NCBI RefSeq assembly: GCF_012034935.1
Contig: NZ_JAATEN010000005.1
Span: forward strand, 186,001 to 250,000
Reading direction: 5' to 3'
Length of the DNA: 64,000 nt
From: Streptomyces zingiberis
GTDB taxonomy: Bacteria > Actinomycetota > Actinomycetes > Streptomycetales > Streptomycetaceae
In this document: in pieces, positions 16,170 to 24,668 of the stretch
Position numbering within the stretch: the stretch's first letter is position 1
Layout of the letters: every line of letters starts with the position of its first letter
The notes under the pieces: generated by a model
The model's input: the letters and a program-made list of their open reading frames with translations, nothing else
Database searches by the model: none
What the model was told of the DNA's origin: nothing
Made by a program: the position numbers and the translations under genes

Positions 16170-17833
16170 GCCCTGCGCCCGCCCCGCCGGGCCCGTCGCA
16201 GCCCGCCGGTCGCTCCGGCCCGGCCGCCCCGTCCGGCCGCGGAACGCCGTCCGCCGCGCCGGACGGCCCGTTCGCTGCCTCCGCCCCGTCCGGTTCCGCC
16301 CCGTCCGGTTCCGCCCCGCCCGGCCCCTCCGGCCGTGTCCGGGAGCGGATCTCGGGGCTGATCCGGCTGACGAGCCTGCGGCTGCGGCTGGTGGTGGTCT
16401 TCGCCCTGGTCGCCCTCACCGCGGCGGTCTCCGCTTCCGGCATCGCCTACTGGCTCAACCGGGACGCCGTGCTCACCCGCACCCAGAACGCGGCGCTCAA
16501 CGACTTCCGCCAGTCGCTCGCCGACACCACCGGCACCCTGCCGCTGCGCCCCCGCTGCGAGCAGCTCCAGGAGGCGGCGGAGCGCATGGCGGCGTCCACC
16601 CAGCGGTACGAGGTGCTCCTCGTCGACCGGGACCGGGAGGGCCGCTCCTGCGCCGCGCCCTCCGGGAACGGCCGCTTCACCCTCGACACGGTGCCCGGGA
16701 CGCTGCGCACCGCCGTCGACGAGGAACGGCCCGCCGAGGTGGGCGACGGGCTGCCGTACCACCTGTACTGGCAGCGGATCACCCTCGACGGCGCCCCCTA
16801 CCTCGTCGGCGGGACGAGGGTGATCGGCGGCGGCCCCACCGGTTACATGCTGAAGTCGCTCAGCTCCGAGCGGGAGGACCTCAACTCGCTGGCCTGGTCG
16901 CTGGGGGTGGCCACCGCCCTGGCGCTGGTCGGCTCCGCACTGCTCGCGCAGGCCGCGGCCAGCACCGTGCTGCGGCCCGTGCAGCGCCTCGGGGACGCCG
17001 CGCGCCGGCTCGGCGAGGGCAAGCTCGACACCCGGCTGCGGGTCTCCGGGACGGACGAACTCGCCGAGCTGTCACGGACGTTCAACGCCGCCGCGGCCTC
17101 CCTGGAGGCCCGGGTCGAGGAGCTTAGCGCGCGCGAGGCCGCCAGCCGCCGCTTCGTCGCCGACATGTCGCACGAGCTGCGCACGCCGCTGACCGCCATC
17201 ACCGCCGTCACGGAGGTGCTGGAGGAGGAGTACGACAACCTCGACCCGATGGTCGCGCCCGCGGTGCGGCTGGTGGTCGACGAGACCCGGCGCCTCGGCA
17301 CCCTCGTGGAGAACCTGATGGAGGTCACGCGGTTCGACGCCGGCACGGCCCGCCTGGTCCTCGACGAGGTGGACGTGGCGGACATGGTGACCGCCTGCAT
17401 CGACGCCCGCGCCTGGCTGGACGCCGTCGAACTCGACACCGAGCGCGGCCTCGTCGCCCGGCTCGACCCGCGCCGCCTCGACGTCATCCTCGCCAACCTC
17501 ATCGGCAACGCCCTGAAGCACGGCGGCTCCCCGGTGCGGGTCACCGTCCGCCCCGACGACGGCGGGCTCGCCGTGGAGGTGCGGGACCACGGGCCGGGCA
17601 TCCCGGAGGAGGTCCTCCCGCACGTGTTCGACCGCTTCTACAAGGCGAGCGCGTCACGGCCGCGCTCCGAGGGCAGCGGCCTCGGCCTCTCCATCGCCCT
17701 GGAGAACGCCCATATCCACGGCGGGGACATCAGCGCCGCCAACCACCCCGAGGGCGGCGCGGTGTTCCGCCTCCGCCTGCCCGTGGACGCCGCCCGCCCC
17801 GGTACGGACCAGCCCCGCGAGGACACCGATTGA
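16166..17833 (+). CDS. afsQ2: Two-component sensor histidine kinase AfsQ2
   Basis: 555 residues. A cytoplasmic Pro/Ser/Gly-rich leader (1-60, with SGSAP repeats) is followed by membrane segment 1 (about 74-96), an extracellular sensor region with two cysteines (RPRCEQL, GRSCAAP), membrane segment 2 (about 242-266), a HAMP domain, the dimerisation helix with His336 in FVADMSHELRTPLT, and the ATPase domain (NLIGNALKHGG, VRDHGPGIPEE, GSGLGLSIA). The leader is longer than I would expect for AfsQ2. GTG start overlaps the afsQ1 stop by 4 bp, and its own stop overlaps the next gene, so three genes form one operon. Confidence 0.93.
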   Translation: MSPAPAPPGPSQPAGRSGPAAPSGRGTPSAAPDGPFAASAPSGSAPSGSAPPGPSGRVRERISGLIRLTSLRLRLVVVFALVALTAAVSASGIAYWLNRDAVLTRTQNAALNDFRQSLADTTGTLPLRPRCEQLQEAAERMAASTQRYEVLLVDRDREGRSCAAPSGNGRFTLDTVPGTLRTAVDEERPAEVGDGLPYHLYWQRITLDGAPYLVGGTRVIGGGPTGYMLKSLSSEREDLNSLAWSLGVATALALVGSALLAQAAASTVLRPVQRLGDAARRLGEGKLDTRLRVSGTDELAELSRTFNAAAASLEARVEELSAREAASRRFVADMSHELRTPLTAITAVTEVLEEEYDNLDPMVAPAVRLVVDETRRLGTLVENLMEVTRFDAGTARLVLDEVDVADMVTACIDARAWLDAVELDTERGLVARLDPRRLDVILANLIGNALKHGGSPVRVTVRPDDGGLAVEVRDHGPGIPEEVLPHVFDRFYKASASRPRSEGSGLGLSIALENAHIHGGDISAANHPEGGAVFRLRLPVDAARPGTDQPREDTD

Positions 17834-18609
17834 TACCCGCGACGCCGCCGCTCCCCGGCTCCGCCCCCGCCGCCACGCGCCCGTACCCACCCGGGGCGCG
17901 GCACGGCTCCCACGAGGCCCCGCCCGGTCCCGCGGAGGCACGGCACGCCCTCCCCGGGACACCGGGCGCCCGCCTCCGCTCGCCGCACGTCCCCGGGGCG
18001 CCGCGCCGCCGGCCGCGGGCCGCTCTCACCGCCGCCGTCCTGCTGCTCGCGGGGGTGGCGGGCTGCGGCATCCGCGGCACGTCCGTCCCCGTCGACGCGG
18101 GGCCGGCGCCGTCCCGCGTCTCCTGCCAGGTCCCGCAGGACCCCACGCCCGTGCCGGACTCCAACACCACCGTGCCCGCCGCCGTCCATCTGGTGTGCGG
18201 CGCGCAACTCGTGCCCGTGCAGCGGGTCATCCCCTACACGGACGGGCGGACGGAGGAGGAGCGGCTGCTCACGGCGCGGGCCCTGCTCGGCGAGTTGAGG
18301 TCCCGGCCGTCCGCCACCGAGACGGAGGCGGGCTTCTCCACCGAGGTGCCCGGCGGGCTCCAGGTGTTCCCCCCGCACGACGGTGATCCGGGCCGGACCC
18401 TGCGGCTCAGCCGCGTCCCGGGCGAGCTGCCCGCCCTCGCGCTGGCCCAGCTCGTGTGCACCTTCGCGGGGACCGTCGTGACCGGCGGCGAGGGGTCGGT
18501 CGTCCTCGCCGGACCGGGCCGGGACCGCCCCGAGCGCTTCGCCTGCACCGAGGAGATTCGCTCCCGGCCGGAGGAGGCGCCGGCCGACGGCGTACCGGCG
18601 GAGGACTGA
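17830..18609 (+). CDS. Lipoprotein of the afsQ operon
   Basis: 259 residues if it starts at the TTG (17830) that overlaps the afsQ2 stop. The signal sequence lies unusually far in (about residues 60-80: PRRRPRAALTAAVLLLAGVAGCG) with lipobox LAGVAGC, so a shorter start within the first 55 Pro-rich residues is likely though none has a clear ribosome site. The mature part has conserved LxGELRSRP and four cysteines, and resembles the GerMN-like lipoprotein that follows afsQ2 in S. coelicolor. It probably acts outside the membrane with AfsQ2. Confidence 0.85.
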   Translation: MIPATPPLPGSAPAATRPYPPGARHGSHEAPPGPAEARHALPGTPGARLRSPHVPGAPRRRPRAALTAAVLLLAGVAGCGIRGTSVPVDAGPAPSRVSCQVPQDPTPVPDSNTTVPAAVHLVCGAQLVPVQRVIPYTDGRTEEERLLTARALLGELRSRPSATETEAGFSTEVPGGLQVFPPHDGDPGRTLRLSRVPGELPALALAQLVCTFAGTVVTGGEGSVVLAGPGRDRPERFACTEEIRSRPEEAPADGVPAED

Positions 18610-19109
18610 ACCGCTGAGCGACCCGGGCGGTCGGCGGGCGGTCGGCGGCGCGTCGGGGCGTCGGGGCGTCGGGGCGTCGGGCGGCCGGATGCTCCGCCCG
18701 CGCCGGGGTGGGCCTCTCCCGTCCCGCCCGGAGACGCGGGCCCCCGCCCCTGGGCGGAACGGACCGGTCCCGGGTGCCACCGGAGCGCCAGGGAGAACCG
18801 CGCCACCCTCCCCTCGCGCCCTCCGGACCGGCGCGCCACCACGCGCGTGCCCGCGGGCGGCACGGGACCACGGCCGCGGGCGGCGGGCAGACGGGGCGGG
18901 AGAGCGCCCGGCCGTCCCCGCCCGGGCCCGCGGGGAGTGCGCCGGGCCCTCCGCGCCCGCCCTGCCCGTTCCCGCCCCGGGGCACGGCCCCGCCGTGCCC
19001 CCGTACCGCCGTACCGCCGTACCCCGCAGCCGCCGTGTGACGGGGCCAACAGCCCCGGGGCGGGGGCCCGGCCGGAACCGCGCGGACGCGGGGCCGCGTC
19101 CTCACGGGC
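18610..19109 (+). other. 500-bp gap with octamer repeat
   Basis: Four tandem CGTCGGGG octamers occupy 18651-18681, and three CCGTACCG units lie near 19001-19020. The rest is GC-rich without convincing coding, promoter or terminator signals. Confidence 0.5.
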
Positions 19110-19766
19110 GTGCAGCACCATGGTCGCGGCGCCCGCGCCGCCTTCCGCTTCCGCGCGACCGGACTCCTTCTCCTGGTCGGCTACCTGCTGTACCTGGGGT
19201 GGCTGACGCTGCGTCCGCCGGCGCTGCCGTGGGTCACCGCGGCCAACCTCCGGCCCCTGGCCACGATCCGCGCCGAGCTGGCCCTGGGCCTCTGGCCGGC
19301 CGTCCAGCACCTGGGCGGGACGCTGCTGCTGCTGGCCCCGCTGGGGGTCCTGCTGCCGTGGGCGGTCGGACGGCTGGAGGGCTCCCTGCTGACCTCGCTG
19401 GCCCGCACCGTCTTCACGGGCGTCCTGGTCTCCCTCGGCCTCGCGCTGTTGCAGACCAACCGCTCGGGCCGGCCACTGGACGTGGACTCCCTGGTGCTGC
19501 ATCTGACGGGGGTGGCGATCGCCCACGCGGCGCTGGTGCCCGTGCTGCGCGGCTGGACGCGGCGCGGGGCGGAGCGGGCCCGCGCGTCCGCCTCGGCCGG
19601 CGCGCCGTCCGCGACGGGCGGTTCCTCCCGGGGGGAACCCTTTCAGGGTCGGGCCCCGAGGATTTCCGGGGTGGGCACGGTCCCCAGGGCGGATGTTCCC
19701 TCCTTTTCCGGGGCATACGGTCGGGACATCACCCGTCCTCGACGCCTCACGAAGGAGTCCTCATGA
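19110..19766 (+). CDS. VanZ-family membrane protein
   Basis: 218 residues with about four membrane segments (TGLLLLVGYLLYLGWL, LGGTLLLLAPLGVLLPW, TVFTGVLVSLGLALLQ, VLHLTGVAIAHAALVPVL), matching the VanZ fold, including NLRPL and the short QTNRSGRPLDVDSLVLH loop near the conserved region. VanZ gives low-level teicoplanin tolerance in enterococci; the Streptomyces role is unknown. The C-terminal 60 residues are cytosolic and low-complexity. GTG start at 19110 is weakly supported. Its stop overlaps the PspC gene by 4 bp. Confidence 0.82.
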   Translation: MQHHGRGARAAFRFRATGLLLLVGYLLYLGWLTLRPPALPWVTAANLRPLATIRAELALGLWPAVQHLGGTLLLLAPLGVLLPWAVGRLEGSLLTSLARTVFTGVLVSLGLALLQTNRSGRPLDVDSLVLHLTGVAIAHAALVPVLRGWTRRGAERARASASAGAPSATGGSSRGEPFQGRAPRISGVGTVPRADVPSFSGAYGRDITRPRRLTKESS

Positions 19767-19963
19767 GCGCCCTGGTCCGCCCTCTCGACGACCGCATGAT
19801 CGGCGGTGTGTGCGGAGCGCTCGCCCGGCGTTTCTCCACGTCGACCTCGACCATGCGTGTCCTCTTCGTCCTCTCGTGCCTGCTGCCCGGTCCGCAGTTC
19901 CTGCTCTACCTGGCGCTGTGGGTGTTCCTGCCGTCGGAGAAGCGGTCCCGGCAGGCCTGGTGA
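19763..19963 (+). CDS. Small PspC-domain membrane protein
   Basis: 66 residues: LVRPLDDRMIGGVCGALARRF is the PspC domain signature, followed by a single membrane stretch (LFVLSCLLPGPQFLLYLALWVFLP). PspC proteins sense or stabilise the envelope. A strong ribosome site GAAGGAG lies 7 nt before ATG 19763, which overlaps the VanZ stop (ATGA). Followed by a very strong terminator. Confidence 0.88.
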   Translation: MSALVRPLDDRMIGGVCGALARRFSTSTSTMRVLFVLSCLLPGPQFLLYLALWVFLPSEKRSRQAW

Positions 19964-20050
19964 CGGCCGCGGTCCGCCGCGGCCGGCCCGCCCGCACCGG
20001 GTGACACCGCGGGCACGGCCGTCCGCCGGGCGGCACCTCGCGGGTACACG

Positions 20051-20104
20051 CGGCGGAAGGAGGGGTACGTGCCCGTGACCGGGCACGTACCCCTCCTTCC
20101 GCCG
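20051..20104. terminator. 25-bp perfect-stem terminator
   Basis: A left arm at 20051-20075 and right arm at 20080-20104 pair over 25 bp with no mismatch around the loop TGAC. It separates pspC from the convergent His-rich gene, whose stop is at 20127, so it should act in both directions. It is the strongest hairpin in the window. Confidence 0.92.
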
Positions 20105-20126
20105 TGGTCACCGCGGCACGGAACGG

Positions 20127-20951
20127 TCAGCCGAGCGGCAGACCGCCGAGCAGCTTGCCCAGCACGCCACCCTTGGCGGGCGCCTTGGCGGGCAGCGTCC
20201 GGGCCGGGATCCCCTGGCCCTGCGACGGCGCCTGGCTCCGGGCCTGGCCCTGCGGCTGCCCCTGGCCCTGGCCCTGGACCGGGCCGCGGGTCTGACCCTG
20301 GGCCTGACCCGGGACCTGGCCCTGGACCTGGCCCGGGACCTGGCCCGGGACCTGGCCCTGGACCGGGGTCCGCACCTGGCTCGGGCTCTGCGTCCGGGCG
20401 TCCGCCTGGTCGGGGGTCCTCAGGTCCGCGCCGGTCCGGTGGCCCTCCTCCTGGCCACCGTCGTGGTGGGACTTGTGGTGGCCGCCGTGCTCGCCCTCGT
20501 GCTCGTGCTCGTGCTTTCCGCCGTGCTCGCCCTTGGGCTCGTGCTCACCCTTGTGCTCGTGCTTCCCGCCGTGCTCGCCCTTCGGGTCACCGTGAGCGCC
20601 CTTGTCGTGCTCGTGATGCTTCTTGTCCTCGTGCTTCTTGTCCTCGTGCTTCTTGTCCTCGTGCTTCTTGTCGGCGCTCTTCTTCTCGCCGTGCTTCTTG
20701 TCCTCGTGCTTCTTGTCGTGGTGCTTCTTGTCGTGATGGTGGTCACCGTGGCTGTCCTTGCGCGGGCAGGTGCACCCGCGCTTCTTGCCCTTCGCCGGTT
20801 TGCCCGTGCTCTTGCCGGACTCCGCGTGGTGGCCGGAAGGGGGCCGGTGGCCGTGGTCGCACGCGACGGCCGAGGTGGCGCCGGCGCCCGCGACGGCGAA
20901 GCCCAGGCCGAGCACCGCGGCCTGGACGATCCGGGAGGTTACCTGCTTCAT
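20127..20951 (-). CDS. Secreted His/Lys-rich repeat protein
   Basis: 274 residues. A signal peptide (MKQVTSRIVQAAVLGLGFAVAGAGATSAVA) is followed by a short Cys/His segment (CDHGHRPP, then GCTCPRK with CxC), about eight KHEDKK-type units, a run of GEHGGKHEH-type units, then (GQVPGQVQ)n repeats and a conserved-looking end GGVLGKLLGGLPLG. Roughly a fifth of the middle is histidine. I recognise no family. The composition suggests binding of zinc, nickel or copper or of anionic wall polymers; the Gly-Leu tail resembles ends of small Streptomyces exported proteins. RBS GAGGA lies upstream of ATG 20951; promoter TTGCAT/TACGAG with 18-bp spacer at 21039-21010. Confidence 0.82.
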   Translation of the reverse strand: MKQVTSRIVQAAVLGLGFAVAGAGATSAVACDHGHRPPSGHHAESGKSTGKPAKGKKRGCTCPRKDSHGDHHHDKKHHDKKHEDKKHGEKKSADKKHEDKKHEDKKHEDKKHHEHDKGAHGDPKGEHGGKHEHKGEHEPKGEHGGKHEHEHEGEHGGHHKSHHDGGQEEGHRTGADLRTPDQADARTQSPSQVRTPVQGQVPGQVPGQVQGQVPGQAQGQTRGPVQGQGQGQPQGQARSQAPSQGQGIPARTLPAKAPAKGGVLGKLLGGLPLG

Positions 20952-21009
20952 CGACTGACATCCTCTGCTGGGGGGAGGTGGCGCGGCTCCGCGTACGGGC
21001 AGGAGCCCG

Positions 21010-21039
21010 CTCGTACGCTCACTCCGCTGCCGAATGCAA
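21010..21039 (-). promoter_or_regulatory. Promoter of the His-rich secreted protein
   Basis: Reading the minus strand, TTGCAT (21039-21034) and TACGAG (21015-21010) are separated by 18 bp, which fits a vegetative promoter. The leader would be about 50-55 nt with a GAGGA site before the ATG. Confidence 0.45.
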
Positions 21040-21160
21040 GCGAAAAGTAACCATCAGCCGGAATGCCCGCAATCAACCGCCGGGCGCGTCGCCCCGGGCA
21101 CCCCCACTTGTCCTCCACCCGGCGGGACCGGAGGCGGCCGCACGGGGGCCGCCCCCGGTC

Positions 21161-22303
21161 TCAGCCCCGCGGGCCGGCCCCCGCCGTCGCGAACAGCCAC
21201 TCGGACTTCAGCTCCGCGTAGCCGGGCTTGATGACGTCGTTGATCATGGCGAGCCGTTCGTCGAACGGGATGAACGCCGACTTCATGGCGTTGACGGTGA
21301 ACCACTGCATGTCGTCCAGGGTGTAATCGAACGAGTCGACCAGGTGCCCGAATTCGGCGCTCATGCTGGTACCGCTCATCAGCCGGTTGTCGGTGTTGAC
21401 CGTCGCCCGGAAACCCAGCTCCCGCAGGAGGCCGATGGGGTGTTCGCGGTACGAGGGAGCCGCGCCGGTCTGGAGGTTGGAGCTCGGGCACAGCTCCAGC
21501 GGTACGCGCTTGTCCCGCACGTACGCGGCGAGCCTGCCGAGCTTCACGGTGCCGTCACCGGCGACCTGGATGTCGTCGATGATCCGGACTCCGTGCCCCA
21601 GCCGGTCGGCACCGCACCACTGGAGCGCCTGCCAGATGGACGGCAGCCCGAACGCCTCCCCGGCGTGGATGGTGAAGTGGTTGTTCTCGCGCTTGAGGTA
21701 CTCGAAGGCGTCGAGGTGGCGGGTGGGCGGGTACCCGGCCTCGGCCCCGGCGATGTCGAAGCCGACGACGCCCGCGTCCCGGTAGCGGTTGGCGAGTTCG
21801 GCGATCTCCAGCGAGCGGGCGGCGTGCCGCATGGCGGTGAGCAGAGCGCCGACCCGGATGCGCCGGCCGGCCGCGCGGGCCCGCCGCTCACCCTCCCGGA
21901 AGCCGTCGTTGACGGCTTCCACGACCTCCTCCAGGCCCAGCCCCCCGGTGAGGTGCTGTTCGGGGGCGTAGCGCACCTCGGCGTAGACCACGCCGTCGGC
22001 GGCGAGGTCCTCCGCGCACTCGGCCGCGACCCGGAACAGCGCGTCCCGGCTCTGCATCACGGCGCAGGTGTGGGCGAAGGTCTCCAGATAGCGCTCCAGC
22101 GAGCCGGAGTCGGCGGCTTCGCGGAACCAGCGGCCGAGGGCGGCGGCGTCGGTCTCCGGGAGGTTCCGATAACCCTGCTCGCGGGCGAGTTCGACGACGG
22201 TGGCGGGGCGCAGGCCGCCGTCGAGGTGGTCGTGCAGCAGCACCTTCGGGGCGCGGCGGATCCGGTCCGCGTCCGGTGTTCTTCCACGGGTCTGACTCGT
22301 CAT
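21161..22303 (-). CDS. add: Adenosine deaminase
   Basis: 380 residues. Converts adenosine and deoxyadenosine to inosine forms, feeding the phosphorylase at 3973. Zinc ligands HDHLDGG (HxH near residue 25), catalytic [17 protein letters not shown] and the NTDN segment are all present; [18 protein letters not shown] is characteristic of the actinobacterial form. ATG at 22303 follows TAGAGT (22315-22310) by 6 nt, and the shared palindrome lies just upstream. It stands apart from deoA and cdd here, whereas in mycobacteria the three are adjacent. Confidence 0.96.
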   Translation of the reverse strand: MTSQTRGRTPDADRIRRAPKVLLHDHLDGGLRPATVVELAREQGYRNLPETDAAALGRWFREAADSGSLERYLETFAHTCAVMQSRDALFRVAAECAEDLAADGVVYAEVRYAPEQHLTGGLGLEEVVEAVNDGFREGERRARAAGRRIRVGALLTAMRHAARSLEIAELANRYRDAGVVGFDIAGAEAGYPPTRHLDAFEYLKRENNHFTIHAGEAFGLPSIWQALQWCGADRLGHGVRIIDDIQVAGDGTVKLGRLAAYVRDKRVPLELCPSSNLQTGAAPSYREHPIGLLRELGFRATVNTDNRLMSGTSMSAEFGHLVDSFDYTLDDMQWFTVNAMKSAFIPFDERLAMINDVIKPGYAELKSEWLFATAGAGPRG

Positions 22304-22309
22304 CTCCGT

Positions 22310-22331
22310 ACTCTAACTCCTACGCGCGTAG
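22310..22331 (-). promoter_or_regulatory. add promoter with CTACGCGCGTAG operator
   Basis: The perfect palindrome is at 22320-22331. TAGAGT at 22315-22310 is the -10 on the minus strand, 6 nt before the ATG, leaving only 4 nt between operator and -10. The leaderless layout equals that at the phosphorylase and deoC. Confidence 0.78.
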
Positions 22332-22466
22332 AGCCCCATGAGCCGGACGTATGGGGCGCCGCGGAACCCCGCCGGCGCCGGTCCGCCCCGGCGCACCGTG
22401 ACGGATGCGCAACGGTTGCCCTCCGGGGCGGTGGACACCGGCGCGATCTCTGCCAAGGTGCTGTCC

Positions 22467-23246
22467 ATGGCTCAGCGAGCAGTGCCGGTGCGGGGCGCCC
22501 GGCTGGGGCGTGCGGTGGGGACGGCGGAGCGCGGAACGGGGGTCGGCGGCGCCGTGCTGCTGCTCGGCGACGGCCCGCCGGACGGGCTGGGGCGGCAGTC
22601 CCCGGTGGCGCCGGCCGTCATGGCGCCCCTGGCCCGCCATCTGGCCCGCGCCGGGCAGGAGGACGGGCTGGTGGTGCACACCGTGCGCTACCGCTGCCGG
22701 GGGTGGAACGGCGCGGCGGCGCACCCCGCGGAGGACGCCGCCTGGGCGGTCGACGAACTGGTACGGCGCTACGGGGACGTCCCCGTCTGCCTCACCGGTA
22801 CGGGGATGGGGGCGCGGGCCGCGCTGCGGGCCGCCGGGGAACCCGCCGTGAGCTGCGTCCTGGCGCTCTCCCCCTGGCTGCCCGCGGAGGGCAAGGACGC
22901 CCCCGGGCCGGATCCGGTCAAGCAGTTGCGGGGCCGCCGGGTGCTGCTGGTGCACGGGACGAACGACGGGCTGGCCGACCCCGAGCAGTCGTACCGCTTC
23001 GCGCAGCGCGCGAAGAAGGCCAACCGCGACGTGTGCCGCTTCGAGGTGCACTCCGACGGGCACGGACTCCACCAGTACCGCTCGGAGGTACGGGCCCTGG
23101 CGGTGGACTTCGTCCTGGGATCACTCTTCGAACGCGGGTTCTCCCGCCCGCTGGAGGACGCCCTCGCCGCCCCACCGCCGCTGGGCCTGCGGATGCCCCT
23201 GGCCACCGGCTTCGGCTCGGAACGGGCCCGCTCCCGGCCCCGCTGA
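22467..23246 (+). CDS. Alpha/beta-hydrolase-fold protein lacking the nucleophile
   Basis: 259 residues with a dienelactone-hydrolase/prolyl-oligopeptidase-like layout: VGGAVLLLGDG strand and oxyanion loop, VPVCLTGTGMGARAAL nucleophile elbow, VLLVHGTNDGLADPE acid, FEVHSDGHGLHQY histidine. At the elbow the usual GxSxG reads GTGMG, so the serine is glycine while the Asp and His remain. Either the enzyme is inactive and binds a ligand, or another residue serves. ATG at 22467 chosen because the in-frame region upstream is low-complexity and overlaps the add promoter. Confidence 0.78.
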   Translation: MAQRAVPVRGARLGRAVGTAERGTGVGGAVLLLGDGPPDGLGRQSPVAPAVMAPLARHLARAGQEDGLVVHTVRYRCRGWNGAAAHPAEDAAWAVDELVRRYGDVPVCLTGTGMGARAALRAAGEPAVSCVLALSPWLPAEGKDAPGPDPVKQLRGRRVLLVHGTNDGLADPEQSYRFAQRAKKANRDVCRFEVHSDGHGLHQYRSEVRALAVDFVLGSLFERGFSRPLEDALAAPPPLGLRMPLATGFGSERARSRPR

Positions 23247-23582
23247 ACCCCCGCCCCCGCGGCGCCCCGCCCTCGCCCTGGCCCGCGGTCCCCGGTTCCC
23301 GGTCCCCGGCCCGCGCAACCGGCCCCGAAGCGGCCACGTCACCGCCACGGACGTCGACCCGTGTGCCGTGACCTTCCCCCGGCTCACGCCGGCGCTCTCC
23401 GGCACGCCCGGGGCCGGTCTCCGGCCAGGGCTCGCCCCACCGCACGAGCAGGGGCCGGGGCCGGGCCCGGCCGGCGACGCACCCACCTCCGGCCGGGACG
23501 GGCCACCGCGCCGGCCCGCGCGAACCACCACCCTCGCCCCGTAACCACCCTCCCCGCCGCGGCCGGCCACGCCCGGCGCCCG
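23247..23582 (+). other. 336-bp gap, nothing recognised
   Basis: Between convergent genes. GC-rich with no coding signal. I could not find a strong hairpin here despite the convergent arrangement. Confidence 0.45.
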
Positions 23583-24548
23583 TCAGCCGGGCAGCAGCCG
23601 TCCCCGGCGGGAGAGGAGGAAGCGCTTGAAGGCCGCCACGGGCGGGGTGTCCGGGTGGCCGTCCAGCCAGGCCACGCCGATCTCCCGGACCGCGCGCGGG
23701 GCCGTCACCGTCAGCTCCGCCACCCCCGGGCGCGGCACGGCCGGCGGGGGCAGCAGCGCCACGCCCAGCCCCGCGGCCACCAGCCCGCGCAGCGTCTCGG
23801 CCTCCTCCCCCTCGAACGCCACCCGGGGCCGGAAGCCCGCCGCGGCGCAGAGGTCGTCGGTGATGCGGCGGAGCCCGTAGCCCGGTTCGAGGGTGACGAA
23901 GGCCTCCTCGGCGGCCTCCGCCAGCCGGATCCGTTTCCGTGAGGCCAGCCGGTGGTCGTCCGGGACGACCAGCCGCAGCCGCTGTTCGTCGAGGCGGCGC
24001 GCGACGAGGTCGGGCGCCTCGGGCACCGGCGCGGTGAGGCAGAGGTCGAGGTCGCCGGCGCGCAGCCGTTCCAGCATCGCCTCGCCGTAGTTCTGCACGA
24101 GGGTGAAGCGGACCCGGGGGTGGTCGGCGCGGAACGCCCGGATCAGGCCGGGCACCGTCTCGGGGCCGAGGGTGTGAAGGAAGCCGAAGGCGACCTTCCC
24201 GGCGGACGGGTCGGCGTCGGCGCGTACGGCCTCGGCGGCGCGTTCCACCTCGGCCAGCGCGCGTTCGACGGAGCGGAGGAAGGCGCGGCCCGCCGGGGTG
24301 AGCGAAACGGTGCGGCCGTGCCGGGCGAGGAGGGTGACGCCCAGGTCCCTCTCCAGGCGGACCACGGCGCGGCTGAGGGTGGGCTGCGGCACCGCCAGCT
24401 CCTCCGCCGCCCGGGTGACGTGCTCGTGCCGGGCGACCCCCGCGAACTGGGCGAGGCGGGGCGCGAGCAGCGCCGCCCAGGAGCCGGCCGCGAGCCCGGC
24501 GGCCGCCTCCGGCGCGGGGGCGCCCCGGGCTCCACGCGTCACGGGCAT
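23583..24548 (-). CDS. LysR-family transcriptional regulator
   Basis: 321 residues. N-terminal helix-turn-helix (LAQFAGVARHEHVTRAAEELAVPQPTLSRAVVRLERDLGVTLLAR spans about residues 30-75), then a periplasmic-binding-like effector domain (VAFGFLHTLGPETVPGLI and so on). ATG 24548 has AAAAGGA five nt upstream; an in-frame ATG at 24575 would include MSSNSKEKD. Divergent from an MFS exporter with a 120-bp intergenic region, the usual arrangement for a LysR regulator and its target. Confidence 0.9.
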   Translation of the reverse strand: MPVTRGARGAPAPEAAAGLAAGSWAALLAPRLAQFAGVARHEHVTRAAEELAVPQPTLSRAVVRLERDLGVTLLARHGRTVSLTPAGRAFLRSVERALAEVERAAEAVRADADPSAGKVAFGFLHTLGPETVPGLIRAFRADHPRVRFTLVQNYGEAMLERLRAGDLDLCLTAPVPEAPDLVARRLDEQRLRLVVPDDHRLASRKRIRLAEAAEEAFVTLEPGYGLRRITDDLCAAAGFRPRVAFEGEEAETLRGLVAAGLGVALLPPPAVPRPGVAELTVTAPRAVREIGVAWLDGHPDTPPVAAFKRFLLSRRGRLLPG

Positions 24549-24596
24549 GTCCTTTTCTTTACTGTTCGATGACATCCATGCCCCTCATCAGCGATC

Positions 24597-24662
24597 ATGC
24601 GACAACGCATCGGAATTTCGAGTTCTATGCATTGGACGCATTAAATCGCCTCTGCCTACGGT
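24597..24662 (+). promoter_or_regulatory. LysR operator candidates and MFS promoter
   Basis: Two related dyads occupy the divergent region: ATGCG-ACAA-CGCAT (24597-24610) and TGC-N7-GCA (24628-24640, a T-N11-A element). TTGGAC (24632-24637) and TACGGT (24657-24662) make a -35/-10 pair with a 19-bp spacer; the -10 ends 6 nt before the MFS ATG. The second dyad overlaps the -35, the normal place for a LysR activation site. Confidence 0.6.
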
Positions 24663-24668
24663 TCCGGT

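Noticed and set aside
18840..18849. Further nucleoside operator CACGCGCGTG
   Set aside because: It lacks the outer TA/TA bases of the core and is not near a promoter of the pathway.
18689..19762. Possible gene upstream of VanZ and PspC
   Set aside because: The frame fuses into PspC but its first 350 residues are antisense-like Arg/Pro sequence; PspC has its own strong ribosome site.
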